Shown here piece after piece: positions 35,346 to 46,989 of a stretch of DNA of 64,000 nt; position 1 is the first letter of the stretch, and each line of letters starts with the position of its first letter. The stretch spans positions 40,578,724 to 40,642,723 of the forward strand of contig OW203763.1 of assembly GCA_934045905.1 (NCBI GenBank). Direction: 5' to 3'. The position numbers and the translations under genes are program-made. The notes beneath the pieces were generated by a model that did no database searches, was not told the origin of the DNA, and saw only the letters and a program-made list of their open reading frames with translations. Source of the stretch: Leuctra nigra. Its lineage: Eukaryota > Arthropoda > Insecta > Plecoptera > Leuctridae.

Positions 35346-36025
35346 TATTGTTGATACATCTAATTGATTTATTGTTTGCGTTTCGATATTTTAGACAGAA
35401 TGAATTATTTCGTGCATTTAGGTAGGTATTCTTTTAAAAATGCCATTACATATTGTTGACCATGTTTGTAAACTCACAGACGGAAGATTCCGCGTGAGGC
35501 AATCGATTGGCGTCAGAATACAATACTATTGTTCATTGTGCGTAGTTAACCTATTATTCTTTATTCTACACAAAACTAAGTTTCCATACTCTCGAAACTG
35601 AAATAAATTTAGACATTATAATATTCATAGGTACGTGAAGTAGTAGAACTAAAGATTTCATTATGAAACGGAATCGATGTCTGTTATTCGTTTGTTGTCT
35701 CAATACTTGGATATCCATAATAACTATCCAAACGAGTTTTCTCAAATGGTTGATACTACGTCATATTCTGTCGTCATATTGAGGTATATTTGAGGTTTGA
35801 ATCTTTCAATGTGACAAAATTATGAAGTTCACCTAGAATTCTACGAGCGGCTAGAGACAGAAGGTGCTCCAGGCGGCGTAGGGCGCGCGCATAAGTTTTA
35901 CTGGGCAGCCTAAGGAATAAAACTCTCTATGGGTAGACAAAGTCGAACTGGCCTGGGCAACTTAAAAAAATAACTCTATGGTTAGGCAGAATTAAAACTT
36001 CTAAAAATTTCTAATAAAAAAGGAC
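35346..36025. other. No gene seen
   Basis: AT-rich DNA with no supportable feature. Confidence 0.5.
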
Positions 36026-36098
36026 CACCCCGGCCGGAATCGAACCGGCGACCCCTAATACCGTAAGCCAATGCACTGTCCATTGCGCCACCAGGACG
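36026..36098 (-). tRNA. tRNA-Arg(ACG)-like sequence, probably a derived or pseudo copy
   Basis: The minus strand reads TGGCGCAATGGACAGTGC (A box and D arm), then TTACGGT as anticodon loop (anticodon ACG), then a perfect T arm GCCGG-TTCGATT-CCGGC with B box. A CCTTTTTT terminator follows. The acceptor CGTCCTG/CGGGGTG can pair over all seven positions, allowing G-T pairs. Against a working tRNA are one extra nucleotide between acceptor and D stem and a weak anticodon stem (TTGGC/ATTAG, with a C-A mismatch). It may be a SINE head or a decayed gene. Confidence 0.5.
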
Positions 36099-36186
36099 GC
36101 GATACTGAAAGCCGTTCGTAACCACTAAACTAGCAAATGGGCGAAGATTTCAACAAGACGCAATGTCGCTCGTCATACCTGCAGCA

Positions 36187-36799
36187 TTACCTACGAACCT
36201 GATACTATCTGTGATCGCGATGGCAATCGGCGTGCCGCGATGGCGATGTTTCGGGTTATTGATGATCTACACAGCATCCCTCGACCTCTCATTTGAATAT
36301 ATATATATACTGGAAGGTATCATCGCTTACACAAATTAAAAAAGAATGATGTGAAAAAAAGTTTTTCTAGGATCGGGAATCGAACCCGTTATGCAGGAAC
36401 ACAAGCCAGCTGCCTCCGATAATTCAGCTATTCAGGCCGACAGGGTATGGAGTTGACAGCGAAGCTGCTGTGTTGGTAGATCAAGGGGAAGAGCGGAACG
36501 CTTAATATTGATAATTTTTCCACTTCCGGTTTGAAAATTTTGTTTTTTCTTGAAGTGGAGTGTCTAGCAATACATTGTCTATAATGTTGCCAAATTTCAA
36601 AACTCTCGATGGACCCGTTCGACTTTAAAAAAAATTTAAAATGTAAAATTAGAATAACTTCACTTCCGGTCAAAATTTTCCCGATTTTCTTTCAAAAGTA
36701 GGCGTGAGAAGGGGAACTCTATGTGTCTACCAAATTTCAACTCTCTAGACCAAACCATGCAATCTGTAGAAAAGGGCAAGCAAATCGAACGTGGGCAGC

Positions 36800-36852
<53 letters not shown>

Positions 36853-37116
36853 TATGAAAGTCAATTCTTGCATGTTTGAGGCCCAAAATTCACCCCGAAG
36901 GGATGATCGCAGCACTTTGATTTTTGGTTAGGTGTTGTCAGGTGGTTAATAATACCCGATAACTATGGTTTTTAACTTTCATTTCTCACTGCATGGATGC
37001 CATGCGACACCTCGTTTCGACCACTTAAGCCGTTGCGGTCTGTGGTGGCTGTGGTGGTAGCTCGCACGTTGTATTAGAGCGGTGCTTGGCAGCGTCGAGC
37101 TAGCGCCCGACTAGAT
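36187..37116 (-). mobile_element. Repeat family with CTAA tract and tRNA-like module, copy 2 (inverted)
   Basis: Inverted counterpart of 30281-31215, ending CGCCCGACTAGAT. It includes a minus-strand tRNA-like module at 36370-36440 with a perfect B box (GGGTTCGATTCCC), CACTTCCGGTCAAAATTTTC near 36661, and a CTAA microsatellite at 36801-36852. Confidence 0.7.
36370..36440 (-). ncRNA. tRNA-like Pol III module in the inverted copy
   Basis: Reverse strand has AATAGCTGAATTATCGG in the A-box position and GGGTTCGATTCCC as B box, followed by a T-rich terminator (TTTTTCT... reading away). Same module as 30975-31046. Confidence 0.5.
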
Positions 37117-38067
37117 CTTGAATTTTCAAATAGTTTCGTTTAACGATTAAAATTGATATTAGCCAAACTGGTGTAGCACAAACGTACCTTTTTATAACAA
37201 ATTATTTTACGGGCAAATTTAAAAAATAACACTTTCTAGGATTCAATAATTTCCCTTCATGGTCAAAATAGAAAGAATTGGGCAGAGACGTAACAGTATG
37301 AAGATAAGTTTTCATAAATTTTGGACCGTAAATAATAAACAAAATAAATCTTTGTTCGATGTGCACCCAAATTTGTAAGTTTCAGAGTCAAGTGGCAAAA
37401 ATGAAAATCTTACCGAGTTAAAATTATGGTGTTTATAATGCTTCAATTTACTAATGATTAAAATACATTAGTTCTGCGCGTACCTCAAGTATCAAATCTG
37501 CACCAAATTTTGCACGATTGTTGTGTTTTCGTATATGGTACAATGAACAAAAATAGACATTTCATGCAAGTTCATTATTTACTAAGAATGTATTCACAAA
37601 ATCCACCCGTTCACTTAACGGCTGCCCTTTTCTAAATCAAAGATAGTAATTTTGTTTGAGATTACATACAGCACCTTTCAGGTCAATTTGAAAAAGATTG
37701 TATATAATTGGCGAATGTGGGAGTAATCGAAAGTACAACCTTACTAAAATAATGTTGCACATACGGGTAATAATATTACGAAATGAGTGATAACAAATCT
37801 TAAACGGCATACATTTTATATCAATGAATAACCTGGAATGTGTGTTAAAGAGTGGAGCAATAATTATTATGATCGGTGAGGTATACTTTCTGCTTTACAG
37901 TAATTTTAATAGTCTCTATTAAAATTTTAAAATTCTGCTTAAAAAATGTAGACGTCGGCCAACTTTAAACAGTGTGAAATTGCTTCAAAGTATCAATATT
38001 ATGATCTTGTCTGTTTTGAGCCGAATAGCCACTGTTCGAGAGCTAGACGATGGACTAATATTCTCGC
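37117..38067. other. No gene seen
   Basis: AT-rich DNA without recognisable genes or repeats. Confidence 0.5.
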
Positions 38068-38240
38068 GCTTAACGACGCACTGATTTGCAACGAATGGCG
38101 ACGGATTAATGATTCTAAAGTGAACCTCTACATCACTCATGAGGCTATGGGGTGAGGGCGAGGCAGTCGTTGCCTATATGAGTAGGGGACCATCCCATCA
38201 CTTGCCTCTCTCCTGAGGGAAACCACGAATATCCTCAGTC
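38068..38240 (+). repeat. Dispersed SINE-like repeat, copy 2
   Basis: Aligns with 10207-10400 from TTAACGACGCACTG through GGCAGTCGTTGCCTATA to CACTTGCC, then GAGGGAAACCACGAAT. The continuation resembles the 3' part of an insect short retroposon that I recall, but the class is not proven. Confidence 0.55.
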
Positions 38241-38459
38241 AGTATGCCATAGCTTTATATTACTGCCAGAGCCAACTTGCTCTATGAAATGATCGTTAAA
38301 AGCCTTCCAATGACACGCCGTCCCCCAGTTCAAGACTTAAATGTCTTTGTTAGGACCTCTCCTATTATGTCAAATGATGCAAATTCTCGGCAAATTCCTA
38401 TGTTTCATAATTTGGTCATCCTAGACCACATAACGCAGTTATTGCCCATAGGTCATTTT

Positions 38460-38692
38460 CCACTTTTAACTCGTTCAATACTACGTTATCTGCAAATATT
38501 CTATGCTATTTACAGATAGTGCAGTCTTGAAGCAGAATTATATGTAAACCTGGCATCAAAAATAAATCCAATACAACGTTATTTGTAGATAGCGTAGTAT
38601 TGCTCTAGATTTTACCATGTCTTTAGAAAGAAAACTTGAGAAGAATTTTAGTTCAATACTGCACTTTGCAAATAACGCTGTATTGAACAAAG
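38460..38692. repeat. Cluster of three related imperfect palindromes
   Basis: GTTCAATACTACGTTATCTG (38474), AATACAACGTTATTTG...GATAGCGTAGTATT (about 38570-38602) and GTTCAATACTGC...GCTGTATTGAAC (38652-38690) share one inverted motif, CAATACNACGTTATNTGNAAATA. Each can fold on itself. I cannot say whether they are one decayed element or three. Confidence 0.6.
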
Positions 38693-39852
38693 TCATTACC
38701 TATATTAATTAATATTGCCAATTATAATAATCGAATCAATATTTTGAAAAGTACGAAATACGTATTTCTGTTAACACTTATTAGTAATTACATAATTATA
38801 ATGATACCATTTAACTATTATTCTGATTTGTTAGGCGATTTTGAAATATAAAAATGAAGTTTTGCAGAAAACGTAGTCTTGAACTGGGCGTGTTTGTATA
38901 AAGAGAACATTTGAATCTGCCGCCGTCTGCTCTATTGACACCTACTTGTGGCATCTTGATGACTCGATGACCTGCCTTGTAAATCATCGTCACGTCTGCA
39001 ATCGTCAGAGAATCTCAGACACTTGATTGACAGCTGTTGAACCCATGCAAATGCATCCTCTTTTACGTGCCGCTTGTCACTACTCACTGGCGACTATCTT
39101 GTCCGCAAATCACGTCCCATTATATAGCTTGTGAAAACTCTTATGAAGTTTCCAGTAACACATAGGAAAAAACAATGTATAGGTATCAGATTTACTTTTA
39201 ATTGTTTGTTATTGATATACAATTATAACAACAGAAATAATACGTATGTACCACTAATGAATAATGATTGAATTGAATGTAAAGAAATACTCGTTAAATA
39301 TTTCTCGCGCCGATGTTATGTTAATAATGTTAAAAATAATAATGTTAAAAATAATGTTCTGTAAAATAATGTTATTAGAAAGGGTTGGCAATGGCATGAT
39401 TTCCCCAGCACTAAAAAACCGGCGGCTTTTAAAGATGTGTAGACAATTTTTTCAAAATAAATTGCAAAAACTTGTCAAAACTTGTCAAGTAAGTCTTAAA
39501 TCATTAAACATTTTAACAATAACTGTTTGTAGATAAAATTAAAATTAAAAAGTATTGCCAAAAAATCTCACAGAAAAGTACTAAAAATCTCTAGATTTAC
39601 CTCGCTAATAGCAAATTACAATTTTCTGCCGCAATTGCATTTGTAAAACATATAAGGTACTGGTCATAATTTATGATGAAAATTACTTCAAATTCAAAAC
39701 CATAGACTCAACAACATTTTTTTTTTAAAGAAACAAACAAAATCAAAACCCCCAAAAATCGACTGGGCCCCCGGATTATCCAACCCTGTTACTAGAACAC
39801 CTCTCCCATCCCCACTCGCCACTCTTCTAATCTACAACTTCCTCCGTGCTTC
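38693..39852. other. No gene seen
   Basis: AT-rich DNA. Short direct repeats of AATAATGTTAAAA occur near 39326-39360. Confidence 0.5.
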
Positions 39853-42059
39853 CCCTTACTGAAAAATCCATGGTCACAAAATAGTCGTTTTATAATCACA
39901 ACGTTTGCAAATTGCAAACAAAATGCAAACAGCAACTAGTCGCAAAATAGTCGAAAAATAGTCGTTTTGTTTCATTGAGCGACTATTTTGTGACTAGAAA
40001 TGATCGTAAAATAATCGTAAAATGCAAACATTTACCACATTTCGTTTATATTTTGTTTGCATATTGGAAAAGAGTGTGTCTATACGCACGGAGTTCGAGA
40101 CGTCACACGGACTTTTAGTGCCGTGCGAGGAGGACCCAGTACTATTCCCACGGAGTTTTGAAAAGCTGTGTGACGTCATTGACACGGGTTTCGCACGGTG
40201 TTTTAAACAAATAGTGAACTCCAGTCTGGAGTTAATTTCAATTCCTTGTATTGTAATTATACTTTTAGTTTATGAACTGACCAACTTGTTAATAATAATA
40301 AATTTAAATTAACAATGTGTCCGAAAATAAATGTCTGTCAGCACATCAATAATATACTATTATTATTTTTATTACTTGCACAATCTCGAAATGTAACTTT
40401 TATAATTTGTCTGTTCACCAAACTTCCTTCCCTATTTTTAATGACGTCTCACATAATGTAAAAAACTTCGTTCATAAAATTCGAGGTTGTGCGAAATAAG
40501 GGTCGTTCTTTTTAATTAAATTTCCGGTTTGACAAATTTTGAGTAATGACTCAAACGATGTTTCAAACAGTGAAATGGTAACATCACACGGCTTTTCAAA
40601 ACTCCGTGTGAATAGTACTGGGGCCTCCTCGCACGGACTTTGTAAAAGTCCGTGTGACGCCAGGAACTCCGTGGGAATAGACCCACCCTATTGGAAAATG
40701 AGTATTATCAATATAGTCGAAATATGCTATGGAAATACAAACTTTATGTAAACATTCTAGTCGGAAACTGCTCTAAAAATAAAAACATTATGTTCGCAAT
40801 ATAGTATCAAAATGCAAACATTATGGTCGCTAAATGGTCGCGGAATAGTAACAAAATGCAAACATTATAGTCGTCAAGTGAAAACGAAATGACCGTTACG
40901 AACAAATTCAACCGTCCAAACAAATTCAAAACATTAATTACTACAACTTAATTAACACACATAATCAATTTTAAGCCACATATCTGTGGAGAAATGGACA
41001 ATTGTAATTAGTATGCCAAGTTAAATTATTTTGCTCCGATGAAGATATGTAGTCGGGTCCTCCACGTGACGATCTGGCAGCGTACGATCTGAGCCAAGGA
41101 GGCAGATGTGTTTTGCCACATTGAAACTGCAATAGGTAGTTCTAAACCGAAGCGAACTAAAAGACTCTACATTTTCCCTTCAGTATGACTGTGTAGCAAG
41201 TCTTAGTTTATTTAAGATAAGTTTTCAACAATGTTTTAATTGATTGTGCACCATCGCTTGATTGATCGATCACAAAATCTTGATTTTTTAATGTCGTTGT
41301 GAGAATCGTAATTGTTGTTCCTGTAATACTTTCCTAGGTATTGTATATTTACTTATGAAAATTGGAAAAAAATTAAATAACGGTTCAGGTTCCGGTTCCA
41401 TAAGGGTTTCAATCGGTTAAATCAAATTCAAACAATAATCAAATTAGTTATTTTTTAAAATCGACTTAATTGGGAATGCTCTGAATGTCTAACATTAATA
41501 TGAATGAATGGTGATATAATTTAATAAACTTTATTGCAATGTTCTAATATTTTGATCGCTGAAGAAAATAATACTTTTACTTGTAGTACTAGTTTCTTTT
41601 GTGAATTTATTCATATCATTATAACTATGACCATTAAAGAATAAATAAATATTTGCTCATATTATGTTGAGTCATTATAAACACCCAGGAATCCCATAAA
41701 GTTTACATTATGTTTATATAAACAAAATGCACACAGAATAGTCGCTAAATGCACACATGTTTGTACATACTTTTCGACTATTTTGTTTGCAATATGTTTA
41801 TATGAACAAAATGGAAACAAAATAGTCGCAATACGCACACAATCTTTTCCGACTATTTTGTGTGCATTTTGTGTGAAGGAGATATCTGTTTGCATTTTAC
41901 GATCATTTTGTTTGCATTTCTCCACTATTTTCAAATTTGCTTCTAACAACGAGTTTTGCTCTGTTTGCACGTGTTTACACTTTGTGACTATTTCGCGACT
42001 ATTGTGACTATTTTAATACTATTTTCCGACTAGTTTGCAACTATATTTTTCAGTAAGGG
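39853..42059. mobile_element. 2.2-kb element built of TAGTCG and GCAAAC motifs
   Basis: The ends are inverted repeats CCCTTACTGAAAAAT and ATTTTTCAGTAAGGG. Subterminal DNA on both sides is packed with short motifs (AAATAGTCG, ATGCAAACA and complements): about 39880-40060, 40780-40885 and 41700-42040. An internal inverted repeat pairs 40060-40200 with 40540-40695 (CACGGAGTT, GACGTCACACGGACTTTTA, CCGTGCGAGGAGG and complements). No target duplication could be fixed and no transposase is present, so the class is unknown. Confidence 0.6.
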
Positions 42060-43939
42060 TCTGCGCGCCTGACGCCCGTCACGACTTTTCGAGACAAACA
42101 AATCAGACGACGGCAAACTATTATTAAACGTCGAAACCGATTACTCTGAGAATATTAAGTTATTAACGCCTCTCTTCTGTCCCGTCTCACCAAATCAGCC
42201 TCCCTCTGAGCCAGTCAACATGGTCGTTATCCTAGTCGCAGAATAGAACGATAGAACGATAGCACGACGCTACGGTGAAACCTATTAGAAGCGAGTCTCT
42301 CCCCGCGTTACATGCGCGAGTAGATGATGGCCTGTGAAAACTATCTCTCAACCTTTCAATGTATCTAATCGATGGAGCTAACAGATATGAAACGCGTGGG
42401 CAGCAGACGGTAGCACTCGTATGGCATCATTCTTTCATTGCAGACGGCTAGCAATCATTTCCATCGACTCAATTATGGACACCTTTTCGAACGAAGAAGG
42501 GTTTCATCGACGTCAATTTAAAATTAGAAACGACGAGCAATATTCGCTCGTTCTTTGTGTTTTCAAAAAAAAGTGTGTAATATAGATTTGGCTGACGGAG
42601 GTTTGAGAAGTATAGAAGTATCTGATTGAGAAGTATCGATACTGAGAAGTATCTGAGAGAGAAGTATACTAAGGCGGAGACCATAAATAGTTGAGACAAT
42701 AAATTTTAACAATTTATGTATGTCACAATGATTTATAATAATTAATGATTTAGGTGTATTAAATAGATTTATCCAAACATTTAATTTTCTAGTAGTCAGA
42801 AAAGAAATTGAATGCGCAAAAGTGTGACATAATTTTAAAGACGTTAAAGTTGTATTTATTTATCTATTTATTTAATTATACAACGAAGATAAAATATAAA
42901 ATTTACCTCCTCAAGGCAACAGGTGCCAAAAGTAAATTATATTATAGACACAGTAAAAAATTACTATTTGCGAAAATACATTTTTATGCCCTAACCCTAA
43001 GCAAAACCCTAAGCAAAACCCTAAGCAAATCGCCAAAAAATATGACAACGCCATATTTTTCATCTACTACATGCCAGGCAGTCAGATGATACGAAAAGAG
43101 CATAGTTCAGAGCCATGAGAAATTCTCGCCGTCTACTCGCTGTAAACTCCCGCTCGCTCCGCACCGCCAGGTCAGCTCACGCGGAGAGGCTAATATTTCG
43201 TGTCCACGGATGTACACTGCGGCACGCCCGTCTGCGGAGACTGTGTCACCTTATCACTTATCAGCGAGCACGTGATCAGCGACTACAATCACTCGCCGCG
43301 GATCAACAGCCAGTGTCAACACGGCAGAGTCAGGGAAAACAGCCCACTCTTTTCACAACACACTTCCAGCATATGCGCAATTCCATAATATACTCGCAAA
43401 GCCACACCATAATGTTATTGTTGGTAATTACCATTTTTTCAAGCCAGATTTACTGCCAAGTCAATAAAATCGCGATATTTATGTTGTTGTTATACGAAAC
43501 ATGTTGTTGCCAATCTTGTTGCCGTCTTGTGGTTGTGGCTAAATCGAGACCTATTTAAACTGAGCAAATTTCAAACTGAGCATCTCAGCAGAGACTCATT
43601 GGATATCCAATCTAGCTGATTGAAGAAAATACTGTGGAGATCTTTGCGAAGAAATAAATATTCAACTAGATACGTCTCATTTCCACTCTCAGGATTTCTT
43701 TCTATGACTGAATCTTCAATTAAGTAGAGTGTGAAGACATGTGAAGACATGTGAGCCATCTTCTGCGAATGTACGGGGGACAAAACGAGCGCTAGAAATG
43801 AGTCTTCTCGCAAACAAATCAGTCCTGGCGGCAGGCACCTGGAGTGGCAATGAGAGTAATGGAAGTAGCTTTGGAAGTAGCTAGGGCACAGCAACTCGTT
43901 CAACTTGGAGCGAACTTGTTCAATGTCTGCACTCGAAGG
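42060..43939. other. No supportable gene; small repeats
   Basis: A GAGAAGTATC-type repeat occurs at 42605-42670 and three CCCTAAGCAAAA units at about 42985-43020. A GC-richer island at 43110-43340 holds overlapping open frames (up to 147 codons) with no recognisable motif. I do not call them genes. Confidence 0.4.
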
Positions 43940-44826
43940 CAGAGTTGGGTAGTAACTTAACGAAAGTAACTAGTTACCGGTAACTAGTTACTTTTTAGGT
44001 AACTTTTGGGGTAACTAGTTACTTTTAATCCTAAGTAACTTTGTGAGTAACTAAGTTACTATTTTACAGGAACTTGTAACTTATTTTCGTTACTTTTAAA
44101 GTTACTTTTAGGTGAAATAATTTGACAAAAATATAATATTTTTACAGTCTACAAACTCCCTATCTATCTCTTGAGAGAAAATCAGGAACCCAGACAACAA
44201 ATCACAGGAAATGAAATGTGTGTCCTTCCTTCCCATTGATCTCTTTTCTTTCACAAGTCATTAGCAGGTAGTTGGGCTGGGGGATGACTGCAGGCGCGCT
44301 GCAAGTTTTTTCCGAGAATCATACCTATATCCAAAGTGGAAACAAGTATGACGTCATTTATTTCAAGCCAATAAGGGTCGCTTTTACATAAAATGTATGC
44401 CCAATCAGATAGTATTTCACAAATCAACGCGATAGTTACATAGATGTACCTTTTAAAGAAGTGAGAAGTGAAGAGGAAGAGGTGCGTGCAATAATATTTA
44501 CCAGTTACCGCGAGTGCAATTTACATTTATTTTTTATTTGTACTTTGACTGAGCGCACAATGACTGTGAGCAGGTAAATACAAATTAATAATATTGCTTT
44601 GCTCGGCAATTAGCGGAGTTCGATCATGTTTGTTTTCGACCTATTTTTTTTCGAAAAAAAAATCCGAAAAATAACTTTAAAGTAACTTAAAAGTAACTTA
44701 TTTTTTTTTGGTAACTACTCAGTTACTTTTCAAATCAAGTAACTTACCAAGTAACTTAGTTCCTTTTGAGATCAGGTAACTTACAGAGTAACTAGTTCCT
44801 TTTTATAAGTAACTTACCCAACTCTG
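43940..44826. mobile_element. 887-bp hAT-type element
   Basis: It begins CAGAGTTGGGTAGTAACTT and ends AAGTAACTTACCCAACTCTG, and is flanked by a perfect 8-bp duplication CTCGAAGG (43932-43939 and 44827-44834). These are hAT hallmarks. Subterminal parts are dense with GTAACTAGTTAC/AAGTAACTT motifs on both sides, typical of transposase binding arrays. No transposase frame is present. A fragment with the same kind of end lies at about 28750-28765. Confidence 0.92.
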
Positions 44827-44834
44827 CTCGAAGG

Positions 44835-45810
44835 TAAACACTAAACCGAGATAAACTACTGCAGGCAATTCCATTTTGAGATGAAGAATTTCATGCTTCT
44901 ATATCGTTTAAAAAAATGAATTTGGAACTAAATTAATTCATTCTAATTCAAATCTTAGGTAATGCTACTTAACGGATCAAAACGCAACTTCTTTTAACTT
45001 CGAGCCGTTTATGAAATTGATCATCGTTTTGTAGACAACGATTATGAATAATTTGTAAAAATGAGTCCGATTGTTTCATTGTTCACTTATTTTGAATACT
45101 GTATTTAAAAAAACAATAAAATCTGCTAAAACCAGTAATTTTTTTGAATTACTTCAATCTGCAACTCGGAAACGGCTCAAAATGCAACTATTGAACTACT
45201 TCGCATCAAAACGCAACTATTGGATATTTATCCCCTAATTTGATTTAGGTACTACAATTATTATTCGTCAAATTATAGCATGCATATAATTTTTACTAAG
45301 TACTCCTAACACTCAGAACCGGTTTTCGCGATGATCTCCGAATATATGAAGTGCAATAGATGCGTTTTGATCCGTCTCAATTGACAGGTGGTCAATTGTC
45401 AAAAAGTTTAAATACGATACAGCCCAATAGCACTGCCTGAATAGAAAGTGTTAAATACGTAGATAAAGCCAAAGGGACAATCTCTTTTACTTAGGTTTTC
45501 GTAGAAATTGATGGAAATTTCTATTGTTTGTTGATTTGTATTTTTTTTGGTACACCCATGGACACAATAACGACGCGTTTGTCCACGGCGAAACACTTCG
45601 TTTCTGTGTACCTTGGGTAAACATATTTTCAAGATTAGCTATTTTCTCAAAAAATTATACTTTTCCGAAAATAGTATAAACCCTTCAAAATATGAGATTT
45701 TTAAAAATAATGAACATAGATATTTTGGGAGTCAGCCTTGACACCAACTTATGCAACATTTGGGCCCAAACTCGACTCAAAAGCTGAAAATAAGTAAAAT
45801 TGTTACTTAT
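44835..45810. other. No gene seen
   Basis: AT-rich DNA. The phrase CAAAACGCAACT recurs at about 44979, 45178 and 45207 and TGCGTTTTGATCCGT appears at 45360, suggesting a small, decayed inverted element. Confidence 0.45.
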
Positions 45811-46397
45811 TTCTTAGGTCAACTCAAGAATATGTCGATTATTTTTACATTTCACATTTCAGTGTTCACATTTCTTAGGTCAACTCAAGAATATGTTCAT
45901 TATTTTTACATTTCATATTTCAGTGTTCACATTTCTTAGGTCAACTCAAGAATATGTTGATTATTTTTACATTTCACGTTTCAGTGTTCACATTTCTTAG
46001 GTCAACTCAAGAATATGTTGATTATTTTTACATTTCACATTTCAGTGTTCACATTTCTTAGGTCAGCTCAAGAATATGTTGATTATTTTTACATTTCACA
46101 TTTCAGTGTTCACATTTCTTAGGTCAACTCAAGAATATGTTGATTATTTTGACATTTCACGTTTCAGTGTTCACATTTCTTAGGTCAACTCAAGAATATG
46201 TCGATTGTTTTTACATTTCACATTTCAGTGTTCACATTTCTTAGGTCAACTCAAGAATATGTTCATTATTTTTACATTTCATATTTCAGTGTTCACATTT
46301 CTTAGGTCAACTCAAGAATATGTTGATTATTTTTACATTTCACATTTCAGTGTTCAAATTTCTTAGGTCAACTCAAGAATATGTTGATTATTTTTAC
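45811..46397. repeat. 61-bp satellite, about 9.6 units
   Basis: The unit contains TTCTTAGGTCAACTCAAGAA, TATGTTGATTATTTTTACAT and TTCACATTTCAGTGTTCACA. Units differ by single bases (GTCGATT/GTTCATT/GTTGATT; CACATTT/CATATTT/CACGTTT). CATATTT with GTTCATT and CACGTTT with GTTGATT each recur, hinting at multi-unit duplication. No coding role is inferred. Confidence 0.95.
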
Positions 46398-46747
46398 TTT
46401 TTTGTAATAATTTGAATGGCTCAAAAGTTTGACGATATAGGAAATAGTATCTCCAGCTAGCGTTTACTCGAGTACAGCCGACTACGAATATGCGAAGAAT
46501 GTACGAACGGTAACTACAGAGATGGTGTTATAGGGCCCTAATCTAATAACACAAATCACTAATACGGTCCTGCTGAATCTAGTGGAGCGGTCGCTCCACC
46601 AAGCCAAGTCGTACCGTACACTCACAGTCACTCAACATACCGTAAATGCCTATATAAACTGAGGAGCAGACCAACTACTTTTACTGTAAGCATCAACATA
46701 GCATATTCGGCCTACTGGATCTCAACAATGGAAAATCTCTCATTGTT

Positions 46748-46936
46748 GTGAAATATCTTAATTTTGAGCTATGGCCCACCTGGCAACATATACATCACGC
46801 GACAACAACCAGTCATACCGTTTACGAGCTAGAGGACCGTGAAAATCGTGAAATTACACCGCTTTCTTCTTCTTCTTCTTCAGATTCTGATGATTCCCGG
46901 AAAAGTTGCTATCACCGCCACAGCCTAAACGGCTGA
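46748..46936 (+). other. Short open frame conserved between element copies, status uncertain
   Basis: A frame ending in TVYELEDRENREITPL, a Ser/Asp run and SRKSCYHRHSLNG lies in copy A. In copy C (62690-62870, opposite strand) the same frame is kept through YELEGRENREITPL, a Ser/Asp run of altered length and SRKSCYHRHS: the length changes are whole codons. In copy C an upstream TGG has become TGA, and in copy B (60950-61110) the frame is broken after ENSEIIPLLKAI. It could be the relic of a coding segment. I recognise no family. Confidence 0.25.
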
Positions 46937-46989
46937 ACCGATCATCCTGAAAATTTTACCACATATGCACTTTTGTCGTCTGATGATAC

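Noticed and set aside
42985..43020. CCCTAAGCAAAA repeats as telomeric sequence
   Set aside because: Only three 12-bp units, and the unit does not match an animal telomere repeat.
43115..43558. 147-codon frame in a GC-richer island
   Set aside because: It competes with another open frame, has no motif I recognise, and lacks splice or promoter support.
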